Positions 56,493-64,000 of a stretch of 64,000 bases of DNA are shown here, piece by piece. The number at the start of each line of letters is the position of its first letter. Position 1 is the stretch's first letter. The DNA is from a virus, in IMG/VR virus record IMGVR_UViG_3300042562_001017, positions 1 to 64,000 of that record. One strand, written 5' to 3'. Under the pieces are notes generated by a model, which saw nothing but the letters and a program-made list of their open reading frames with translations, made no database searches and was not told the origin of the DNA. The translations under genes and the position numbers were made by a program.

Positions 56493-59400
56493 ATGCCATT
56501 TACTAAAAATCAAAATGGAGAATTAGTTTATGTTGAAAGTGCTTCTCCAATAAATGCACAACTAGAGAACATAAGAGGTGTAGACTTAAGAAAATACGAA
56601 CCTTATATAGGAGGTGAATCTGAATATATTAAAGGACCATATGACCAAAAAAGTTGGAATGATGAAAGAGCAGAAGGTCAATCATCTATATCTAAAATAG
56701 GTAATACTTTAGGTCAAGGATTAGGTACTTTCTTAACTGCAACTTTAAGTACTGCTGGTACATTAGCAGGAGCAGGTGCTGGAGCAATAGGTCAAATAGG
56801 TGATGCTATAACTGGTGAAGATAATACTGATTTTATGGATACAATGTTAAACAATCCATTAAATCAAAGTATTAGTGAGTTAGATAAATACATTAAAGAA
56901 GATTTGCTTCCTACATATTATACTCAAGAACAACAAGAAAGTTTAATAAGTGCAGCTACAGGTACAGAACTAGTTAACGGTTTAGGTTTTATGTTATCTG
57001 CAATGATACCTGGAGCAGGTATTACCAAAGCTTTAGGTGGAATAAGTAAGTTAGGTACAATGGCTAAACTTGGTACATTAGAAGCTAATGTTGCTAAATC
57101 AATAGCTATGGGTGCTATGAAAGCTGAAACTGGTCAAGTCGCATTAGCTTTAGGTAAATTTATGTCTAAAGTTCCTTCTGTTACTGGAGCAGTTGTAGGT
57201 AGAATTGGTGAATCAGCAATGGAAGCTAATCAAACTTATGAGTCATTAATTGCAGAAGGAATTGATGAAGAAACTGCTAAAAGACAAAGAGATAATGTTT
57301 TTTATGGTAACATGGCTTTAGCTGTAAGTGACGTTGCTCAGTACACAAGATGGTTTAAACCAAATCCTTTTGAACGTATTATAAAAAATACTGCTGAAAA
57401 AGGAATAGGTTATGCAGTAAAACAAGTTGGTAAAAAAGAAGCTATATCAGAAATATTAAAAGAATCTAGTCAAGAAGCAGGTGAAGAAGGTATTCAATTC
57501 CTTTTACAAAAAGGTGCAGAAAAAGCAGCTAAAGAACCTGGAAAATATAGTTTTGGTACTGGAGTATTAGGTTCTATGAATGAATTGTTTACAACAGTAG
57601 AAGGTCAAAAGTCTATGTTGCTTGGAGCAGTTCTTGGTGGAGGTGTAGGAACTATATTAAAAGGAGTAAACTCTAAACAAGTTAATGCTCAATTGCAATC
57701 TACTGTTGATGAGTTAAATGCTAATCCTACTTTTAGTAGTGAAAAATTTATTAAAAATACTGAAGGTAAATATATTTTAAATCCTGAGTTTGTAAAAGCT
57801 CAAACTGTATATGCTAATTTAGAAACTAAACGTGAAGAAGCTATTGCTAAAGGAGATTTAGAATCTGCTGAATTAATTGATAAACTTCAATTTAATAATT
57901 TAGTTGCTTCAAGAGTACAAGCTAATAAATTTGATGATTTAATTGAAGAGTTAGAAGTAATGGGTAAAGCTACTGATGTTGAATTAGAACAATATTTTGG
58001 TCAAGTACCTACTGATAAACAAGGTAATAAAATGTCAGCTTCACAAATAGCAACTACTAAAATTGAAGAAGCTAAAGCATTAAAAAGAAATATTGAATCT
58101 TTAAGGTTAATTCCTCAATTTCAAAATTTATCTACTCCAGCATTTAATTTATTAACTGAAACTACTATACGTCAAGATGCTATTAATAGACAAATTCAAG
58201 ATGTAGATAAACAATTATCTAATATTGCTCCTGATTTTACAACAGGAGAATTAACTCCACCTAATAAAGTTAGGTTAGACAGTTTAACTGAAACTAGAAA
58301 AGCTTTAGTTGACCAATACACTAGTTTAAATAAAACTCTTGAACTTTTTACAGCTAAACCTGAAAAATTAGAAAAGAAAGCAGATGAAATTGCTGAAAAA
58401 ACTAATAAAGCTTTTGAGAAAAAAATAGATGATGAGATTAAAACATCTATTGAAGCAGATGAAGTTATAGAAAATGGAATAAAAAACGGTACACCTATTA
58501 TTATTAAGAATGCTGATGGAACTACTAAAACAGTTACCTATCAAGATGGAAATTATGTTGAGCAAGACGGTATATTTGTAGAAGAAATTGAAGTTAAGCA
58601 AGGAGTTATTAATGAACTTAATGAACAAAATAGTGCTGACGTTATAGATAATGATATAGATGATGTAGAAGAAAGTACTATTAACTATAGTATTAAAAAA
58701 CCAAACATTCATTCTTCTTCAATTCAAGGTCATAACTTTAAGAAAAATAGTGATGGAACTATTGATAGAACAGAAAAGCAAAAAGAAACTACTGTTGCAG
58801 GTAAAATTATATATCAATTAAATGGATTGTTTAAAAGATTTATAGAGTATTCTTCTAAAGCTTTAAATACACCTTTAGTTAGAAAAGCTACTTCAGAACC
58901 AACTATTTATAGTTTTGTAGCTACTATTGGAGAAGTTACAGATGAAGAATTAAATTCTATAAATAGTGATAGAGCATTCTTTGCTAAAGAAAATAATGTA
59001 AGTTTACCTCCAGTAACTAGAGAAGACTTAATGTCAAATCCTGCATTTATTCCAATAAGTTTACAATTACAAGCTAATGGTAAAAATGTTGGTGGTGCTG
59101 TTACTCGTATGCATAATCCTGATTACATATACAGAACTCAAGAGTTTGATGCTATTATGGAAAATGAAAATATTGTTGATAAACAAGGAGCTATTGATAG
59201 TTTGTTAGAACAATATACTACTTATAGAAAACAATTAATTGATAAAATTAAAACAGGTCAAAAAGTAAATTTACTTGTTGATACTAAATCTGGAGGAATA
59301 ATGAATGTTACTCCTATGATTGATGGTAAAATGCAAGTTAATCCTATTACTGATACTTTTAAACATATTAATGAATATGAATCTGGACTTTATGTAGATA

Positions 59401-61136
59401 ATGTACAACTAATGCCTAATGGTATAGGTGTTGTAACAGAAATTGATGAAAAAGGAAATGGTATTATTGAGTTTTCTAATGGTAATAAAGGAATTGTAGC
59501 TAATGCTAATTTAGGAGAAATGATATTTCAAACTATTGATGCTGGAGCTAACATAGTTAACATTAGAGCTTTATCTAAAAATAAATTATCAGACGAACAA
59601 CTTAACAATTTAGTAGATTTAATATATTATAAACTATCAACAGGAGAAAATACTATAACTGTTAATGGTAAAGAGCAAACTATAGTTGGTAATCAATCTG
59701 TTGGTAGAGGTATAGTAGATAGTTTAATTCTAATTGCAGCTAGACAAAATAAAGAAAAACAGATATTCTTTAAAAAGAATGGAAGTTTAGTTGTTGGTAG
59801 AAAAGAATTTACTTTTGAAAATAGTCCTGAAGTTGTTAAACAAGCTATATATGAAACATTATTGGCTGGTAATAATGAAGTTAACTTTAAAAAAGATATA
59901 AAACCTGATTCTGATTTTATGCTTCCTGCATTGATTGATGGAGAATGGAAAGGTAAAACTACAACATATAATGATTATATTTTTGGTGGAGAAAATCCTT
60001 TAATTGGAACTTTTGTAGATAGTGAAACTCCATTTATTAATAGTTACTATGGTTATAAAATGGATGAAAACGGATATGTTACTGACCCAATTGAAGAAAC
60101 AAAACCTGAACCTATATATGTTATAGATGTTGATTTTGATGATGAAGGAAGAGCTATGCCTACATATAGTACTGAACCAGAAGTTAAAGTTGTTACAGAT
60201 GCTAAAGCTGATATAGAAAGAAGAAGGCAAGAAGAATTAAATAAAGAAACTCCCATAAAAAACGAAAATATAACTGTAAATGATGGGACAAATAATTTAA
60301 TATTTAAAATTATAACTTATAAAGATGGAAGTACACTAGTTAGGCACATAAAGACAAATGAAACTACAGCAGATAACGCAAGTAAAAATTTCCAAAGTTA
60401 CCCCACATTAGAAGATTTTCAAAATTTACTTAAATATGATTTTGATGAAAATGCAAAAATTATAAAGACAGAACTTGTAAAGGATGATTATACTGATAAA
60501 CAATCACAAGACATTAAAGCTGCTAAAGAAAAAACAATCAATGCTAAATATGATGCAGAACTAGCTGCTTTAGAAAGTAAAGTTGTAACACCTGTACAAA
60601 AAACTAATATAGAAAAAAGAATTAACGATACTATATCAAAAGTATTTGGGTCTGAATCTTTATTTAATTTTGATACAAATCAACCAGGTAAAATTGTTGA
60701 AGGTGAATTTATACCTGATAATTTAGGTTCTCAAATATTTGAGGCTATGAATAAAACTCTTAAAGGTGAAGTAGTACAAACAAATAAAATAGAAGCTGGA
60801 AAATTATTTAAAGAATACGCTAAAACTGTACATCCTGATAAAAATACACAATCTGAAGAACGTCAAATTATAGCTGAAGCATTTTTTAAAGCAATGCAAA
60901 CAGCTAAAGAACAAGGAAGAGTTGATATATTAAATGAATTAAAAACTAAATTTGATACAGAACTAGCAGCTTTAGAAAGTAAACCTGAAACAGTTGACAA
61001 TTCTGAAATTATTAAGATTCAAGAAGATATGAAACAAGATGCAGATGAATCTATTAGTGATTGTAATGGAAAAACTCCTGCTTTACCTGATGGTAAAAAT
61101 TTAAGTGGAAAAGCAAATAAATACAAAAAGAAATAA
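56493..61136 (+). CDS. Giant virion protein with C-terminal J-domain-like segment (1547 aa)
   Basis: A hydrophobic Gly/Ala-rich segment lies at about residues 78-110 and others near 150-180 and 370-390, as in ejected proteins that insert into membranes. The rest is helical, with a strand-rich section around 930-1030. Residues ~1430-1485 contain LFKEYAKTVHPDKN with His1447-Pro-Asp and a following helix, the core of a DnaJ J-domain. This region is flanked by 30-bp near-identical repeats. It may recruit host DnaK during entry; this is inferred. Confidence 0.62.
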   Translation: MPFTKNQNGELVYVESASPINAQLENIRGVDLRKYEPYIGGESEYIKGPYDQKSWNDERAEGQSSISKIGNTLGQGLGTFLTATLSTAGTLAGAGAGAIGQIGDAITGEDNTDFMDTMLNNPLNQSISELDKYIKEDLLPTYYTQEQQESLISAATGTELVNGLGFMLSAMIPGAGITKALGGISKLGTMAKLGTLEANVAKSIAMGAMKAETGQVALALGKFMSKVPSVTGAVVGRIGESAMEANQTYESLIAEGIDEETAKRQRDNVFYGNMALAVSDVAQYTRWFKPNPFERIIKNTAEKGIGYAVKQVGKKEAISEILKESSQEAGEEGIQFLLQKGAEKAAKEPGKYSFGTGVLGSMNELFTTVEGQKSMLLGAVLGGGVGTILKGVNSKQVNAQLQSTVDELNANPTFSSEKFIKNTEGKYILNPEFVKAQTVYANLETKREEAIAKGDLESAELIDKLQFNNLVASRVQANKFDDLIEELEVMGKATDVELEQYFGQVPTDKQGNKMSASQIATTKIEEAKALKRNIESLRLIPQFQNLSTPAFNLLTETTIRQDAINRQIQDVDKQLSNIAPDFTTGELTPPNKVRLDSLTETRKALVDQYTSLNKTLELFTAKPEKLEKKADEIAEKTNKAFEKKIDDEIKTSIEADEVIENGIKNGTPIIIKNADGTTKTVTYQDGNYVEQDGIFVEEIEVKQGVINELNEQNSADVIDNDIDDVEESTINYSIKKPNIHSSSIQGHNFKKNSDGTIDRTEKQKETTVAGKIIYQLNGLFKRFIEYSSKALNTPLVRKATSEPTIYSFVATIGEVTDEELNSINSDRAFFAKENNVSLPPVTREDLMSNPAFIPISLQLQANGKNVGGAVTRMHNPDYIYRTQEFDAIMENENIVDKQGAIDSLLEQYTTYRKQLIDKIKTGQKVNLLVDTKSGGIMNVTPMIDGKMQVNPITDTFKHINEYESGLYVDNVQLMPNGIGVVTEIDEKGNGIIEFSNGNKGIVANANLGEMIFQTIDAGANIVNIRALSKNKLSDEQLNNLVDLIYYKLSTGENTITVNGKEQTIVGNQSVGRGIVDSLILIAARQNKEKQIFFKKNGSLVVGRKEFTFENSPEVVKQAIYETLLAGNNEVNFKKDIKPDSDFMLPALIDGEWKGKTTTYNDYIFGGENPLIGTFVDSETPFINSYYGYKMDENGYVTDPIEETKPEPIYVIDVDFDDEGRAMPTYSTEPEVKVVTDAKADIERRRQEELNKETPIKNENITVNDGTNNLIFKIITYKDGSTLVRHIKTNETTADNASKNFQSYPTLEDFQNLLKYDFDENAKIIKTELVKDDYTDKQSQDIKAAKEKTINAKYDAELAALESKVVTPVQKTNIEKRINDTISKVFGSESLFNFDTNQPGKIVEGEFIPDNLGSQIFEAMNKTLKGEVVQTNKIEAGKLFKEYAKTVHPDKNTQSEERQIIAEAFFKAMQTAKEQGRVDILNELKTKFDTELAALESKPETVDNSEIIKIQEDMKQDADESISDCNGKTPALPDGKNLSGKANKYKKK
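60552..60581 (+). repeat. Direct repeat before the J-like module, copy 1
   Basis: A 30-bp sequence starting GATGCAGAACTAGC matches the copy at 60954-60983 in 28 of 30 positions, coding for the shared DAELAALESK/DTELAALESK motif. The copies are 402 bp apart, so the reading frame is kept. Confidence 0.7.
60954..60983 (+). repeat. Direct repeat after the J-like module, copy 2
   Basis: This second copy starts GATACAGAACTAGC and differs from copy 1 at two positions. Together they flank the segment with the HPD motif. Confidence 0.7.
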
Positions 61137-61137
61137 T

Positions 61138-61145
61138 TATCTTTG
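61138..61145 (+). promoter_or_regulatory. Late promoter -7 box (TATCTTTG)
   Basis: TATCTTTG starts 2 nt after the 1547-aa gene's stop and is 6 bp before the next ATG at 61152. No clear -33 box. The mRNA would be nearly leaderless. Confidence 0.42.
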
Positions 61146-61151
61146 TATCGT

Positions 61152-64000
61152 ATGTCAAAATCTTGTATAGACCCAAACTTACCTCAAGTGAGGCAGTTTG
61201 TAAAAAAAATGCAACCTACATTTAGCAGTTTTCTAAATGATACTCAAATAGTAGGTTTATTAAACAATTGGTTAGATGATAATCAAACTTCATCATTTCC
61301 TACTGCGGAAGAACTAATTGCGTTTTATTATAAAAAAACAGAGTCTGTACCTGACATAGAGAATATTTTAGATATACTCCAATCATTATATTTTGAGTGG
61401 ATAATGGATTTTTCTGAATCTCCAGTTATTACTCGTAAAATTATTAATGAATATAGTGCTGATGTATTAGAAACTTTGCCTCAATTTTTGAGAGATGAAG
61501 GAATGAATCACATTGCTGATAACTTTAAAGAATACATTCAGTTATTAAATGCTACTAGATTTCAACATCTTTCTGTTCCTATTGATGATAGTTTTGATGA
61601 AGATTCTAATTCTAAAGATAAGATAGGAGAGTTTTCTTCTAACATGGTTGATTTAATGGCTAGAGGTTCTGATGAAGTTCAGTATCTTTTTGCTTCATTA
61701 AAAAGTGATGAAATGACTTATGGTTTAGCTAGACCAATAAATTCTAATTATGTATGGGGAGTTGTTAGTAATTTATTAGCTAATAGCGTTAGTTATCCTG
61801 AAGGCATACAAATATTACAAGCAAATTCTTATAAATATCCTTTTATTAATCAAATTTTAGATAGATTAGGTGTTAATGGTAATGATATAGCTTATTCATC
61901 TTTACAAGATTCATTTGCTGAATCATTTAACAAAGCTAATTATGATATAACTGTTGCACAAGTTGGTGAAAAACAATCATACAGTGAAGTTGATATGAAA
62001 ACTAAAAATAGTTTAATCAATCAATTTAAATCTAATTTTAGAACTTCTAAATATGCTAAAAAATTAAGTGGTAAAACTGTAGTTAATTATGAAGCTATTA
62101 AAGATATGTTAGTAGATAAACCTACTTCAGAACAAAGTCTAGCTTTATTAAATGCAATGGGTATTCCTTTAACAGAATTGCCTTCTTATTTAGAATTACC
62201 TGCTAGTTATATAATGGCGTTTGTTAAAAAACATCCTAATATTGAATGGTTAGATGAAGGTTTTGGTAGAGATACTGAAAGAGGTAATTTAGATAAAATA
62301 TTAAGTTATTTAGTTAGCAAAGAAAAAGAAGTAATTAGAACTTCTGTTAGAAATGCAGAAGGAGAAACTATCAATACTAACTCTAATCATAATTATTTTA
62401 GTAGATTATTTAATGGTTTAAAAAGTCTTACTAAAAGAAATTTATTTGAAAATATGTTAGTTAGTGCATTAAAACCTAATATATCTTCAGGATTAAAAGA
62501 ACGTAATGGAAGTGAATCTAAAAACTTTAACAAGTTAACTTTAGGTGAAATTTATCTTACTAAGATAAACAACATGTTTAGTTCAGAACCTTCTATAAAT
62601 ATTCCAGTTACTTCAGATAAAACATTAGTTAGAAGTTTAAAATTTACTAAACCTCTTAGCGGTAATCAAGAAGAATATTATAATGGTTATATGGCTTATA
62701 CTGCTATTGGACCTAAATTATATACTAGATTATTTGAAGCTTATCAAAGAGATACAGTTAGTAATTTTCATCCTGATTGGAAATATGGTGCAGAAAACCC
62801 TATTGATTTTTGGCATGGTAGAGGAGAAGTTGAAGGTGTGTTAGGAATTGTAACTAAACCTTTAAATAAAGAAGAATTTAAAACTGCTTTTCAAAAATGG
62901 TTAGCTTTTCAACAAGGTGAGTTAAAAAAATCATTAGTTTCTAGCGGAGCAATTGTAATGGAAAACGGTAATCCTATTCCTAAATTTGTTATGCCTAAAA
63001 TTAGTGAACCTAATTTTATAACTAAATTAAATACTACATTAGATTTAATTAATTTTAATGAGTTTTTATTTGGTGTAGAAATTACTCAAGAAATGTATGG
63101 TTCAATGGTAGCTGTTAAACCTGATAACTTTTTTAAACGTAATGCTGGAGGTGTAGCTGAAGGTAGACAAGTTAGAGTTGATGCTGCTAGAGATACTATT
63201 GTTCAAAACGATAGGTCTAATCTTCCTATTCCTATGAATTATCCTATTAATAAAATTAAAGTAATGATTCATGCTGAAACTATGGCTTCGTCTAATGATG
63301 AAGATTTAAAAAAGTTTCATCCTGGATATAGAGATGATGCTATTAATGTAGATGATGCTCAAGGTACTATGCCTTTAGAAATATATAGAGAAGTTTTAAG
63401 TAGAGCTTCTCAATGGAGTGATGCTCAAGAACAAGCTTTTCAAAAATTAATAAAAGGTCAAAAATTAGGAAAAGAATATAAAGGTATATTTCCTCCTATA
63501 AAACCTGTAGGTTATTCTTTAGTTACTGTTAAAGGTAAAAACGGAATAGAATATAAAGTTCCTGTATATATTAAGACTTCGGTTTACCCTATATTTCAAA
63601 GTGATGTTGTTGGAACATTAAATGAAGATAAGTATAATTTAATGAGAGAAAAAGGTATAGGATTAGTTATACCTAAAAGCGGAATTAAAATGGCTAACCC
63701 TAAAGAGTTACGTGATTTATTTAAAGATGGAACTATAGATTTTAATGAATCTGCAATTGTAGATTTTCCTATGGAAGATTTTAGAATTCAGTTAGACATT
63801 AATCAAAAAACAAGTTCTCGTCAATTACAAGGAACTCAGCAACGTAAGTTAGTTTATATGGATTTGTTTGAGAATGGAGAAGCTACTGACCCTCAATACA
63901 AACAATGGTTAGACGAAAATATTGAAACATTAAAAGAAATTTCTAAAATTGAAGAAGATAAATTAAATGATAAAGCTGGTATAGTTAACGGAGAAATAAC
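61152..64000 (+). CDS. Giant virion protein, 3' partial, possible RNA polymerase subunit
   Basis: An open frame of about 949 codons starts at ATG 61152 (MSKSCIDPNLPQVRQF) and runs off the window without a stop. It is helical early, with strand-rich sections later. A segment near residues 810-850 (TSVYPIFQSDVVG, then MREKGIGLVIPKSGIKM) resembles conserved parts of the giant virion RNA polymerases of crAss-like phages, which are injected to transcribe early genes. No metal-binding DFDxD-type motif is visible in the present part, so the call rests on size, location and faint resemblance. Other ejected giant proteins are possible. Confidence 0.55.
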   Translation, partial: MSKSCIDPNLPQVRQFVKKMQPTFSSFLNDTQIVGLLNNWLDDNQTSSFPTAEELIAFYYKKTESVPDIENILDILQSLYFEWIMDFSESPVITRKIINEYSADVLETLPQFLRDEGMNHIADNFKEYIQLLNATRFQHLSVPIDDSFDEDSNSKDKIGEFSSNMVDLMARGSDEVQYLFASLKSDEMTYGLARPINSNYVWGVVSNLLANSVSYPEGIQILQANSYKYPFINQILDRLGVNGNDIAYSSLQDSFAESFNKANYDITVAQVGEKQSYSEVDMKTKNSLINQFKSNFRTSKYAKKLSGKTVVNYEAIKDMLVDKPTSEQSLALLNAMGIPLTELPSYLELPASYIMAFVKKHPNIEWLDEGFGRDTERGNLDKILSYLVSKEKEVIRTSVRNAEGETINTNSNHNYFSRLFNGLKSLTKRNLFENMLVSALKPNISSGLKERNGSESKNFNKLTLGEIYLTKINNMFSSEPSINIPVTSDKTLVRSLKFTKPLSGNQEEYYNGYMAYTAIGPKLYTRLFEAYQRDTVSNFHPDWKYGAENPIDFWHGRGEVEGVLGIVTKPLNKEEFKTAFQKWLAFQQGELKKSLVSSGAIVMENGNPIPKFVMPKISEPNFITKLNTTLDLINFNEFLFGVEITQEMYGSMVAVKPDNFFKRNAGGVAEGRQVRVDAARDTIVQNDRSNLPIPMNYPINKIKVMIHAETMASSNDEDLKKFHPGYRDDAINVDDAQGTMPLEIYREVLSRASQWSDAQEQAFQKLIKGQKLGKEYKGIFPPIKPVGYSLVTVKGKNGIEYKVPVYIKTSVYPIFQSDVVGTLNEDKYNLMREKGIGLVIPKSGIKMANPKELRDLFKDGTIDFNESAIVDFPMEDFRIQLDINQKTSSRQLQGTQQRKLVYMDLFENGEATDPQYKQWLDENIETLKEISKIEEDKLNDKAGIVNGEI

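Noticed and set aside
58368-58712. A 114-codon minus-strand frame inside the 1547-aa gene, and similar frames at 39308-39577, 60000-60256, 32687-32962 and 47.0-51.0 kb
   Set aside because: They lie antisense to long, well-supported genes, have low-complexity Ile/Phe/Asn- or Ser-rich products and no plausible leader.
1-64000. Reassigned stop codon as in some crAss-like phages
   Set aside because: TAA, TGA and TAG all end genes at sensible, tightly packed positions (for example TAG for the capsid gene), with no long frame interrupted by one stop type.
1-64000. Prophage or lysogeny module
   Set aside because: No integrase, excisionase, CI-like repressor or attachment-site pair was recognised.

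Overview
The window looks like part of a lytic, podovirus-type phage of Bacteroidota, most likely crAss-like (Crassvirales) with a Flavobacteriia-type host. It is very AT-rich, starts are A-rich without Shine-Dalgarno sequences, and promoters fit the Bacteroidota form (TTTG/TTG, about 20 bp, TAnnTTTG). Two long gene blocks diverge from a regulatory gap at about 19.2-19.66 kb. No integrase, excisionase or lysogeny repressor was seen. Stop usage fits the standard code.

Minus-strand block (19.2 kb down to 1). The first part (19.2-13.1 kb) holds small early-type genes: hypothetical proteins, small membrane proteins, a Myb/SANT-like protein and a NUMOD-like protein. Many are followed by intrinsic terminators, and there are several non-coding structured stretches. 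Next come a radical-SAM protein of the spore-photoproduct-lyase type and a ~480-nt structured RNA locus containing a tRNA-like element with a branched domain where the anticodon arm should be. The replication operon follows: family B DNA polymerase, SF2 helicase, a small DnaA-domain-IV protein, DnaB-type helicase, RecT-like annealing protein, a possible ssDNA-binding protein and a TOPRIM primase. The block ends in a ubiquitin-like conjugation cassette: a beta-grasp modifier, an E2-like protein with a Cys-Leu-Gly motif, a JAMM/JAB peptidase and a ThiF/E1-like enzyme. An intrinsic terminator lies between the modifier and its enzymes.

Plus-strand block (19.66-64 kb). A promoter framed by a perfect 12-bp inverted repeat precedes a RepL-like winged-helix protein. 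Then come small proteins, a GroES-like protein, fibre-like proteins, an IHF-like protein, a metallophosphatase and a zincin. Packaging and head genes follow (TerL, portal, acidic scaffold-like protein, major capsid protein). A tRNA-Met(CAT) lies between two structural genes. A compositionally distinct module at about 36.3-43.5 kb holds tail-fibre proteins, an HNH endonuclease with its own promoter, a PAS-domain membrane protein and an M15 endolysin. Further lysis-type membrane proteins follow, then ring-like proteins, a 1548-aa muzzle-like protein and very large virion or ejection proteins. One of these has a C-terminal J-domain-like segment. The last gene runs off the window and may be the N-terminal part of the giant virion RNA polymerase.

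The genes suggest this programme: early host-takeover and replication genes on one strand, with the ubiquitin-like cassette co-transcribed with replication genes; packaging, virion and lysis genes on the other, reinitiated at several TAtCTTTG-type promoters. All functions are read from motifs and gene order; no database search was run.
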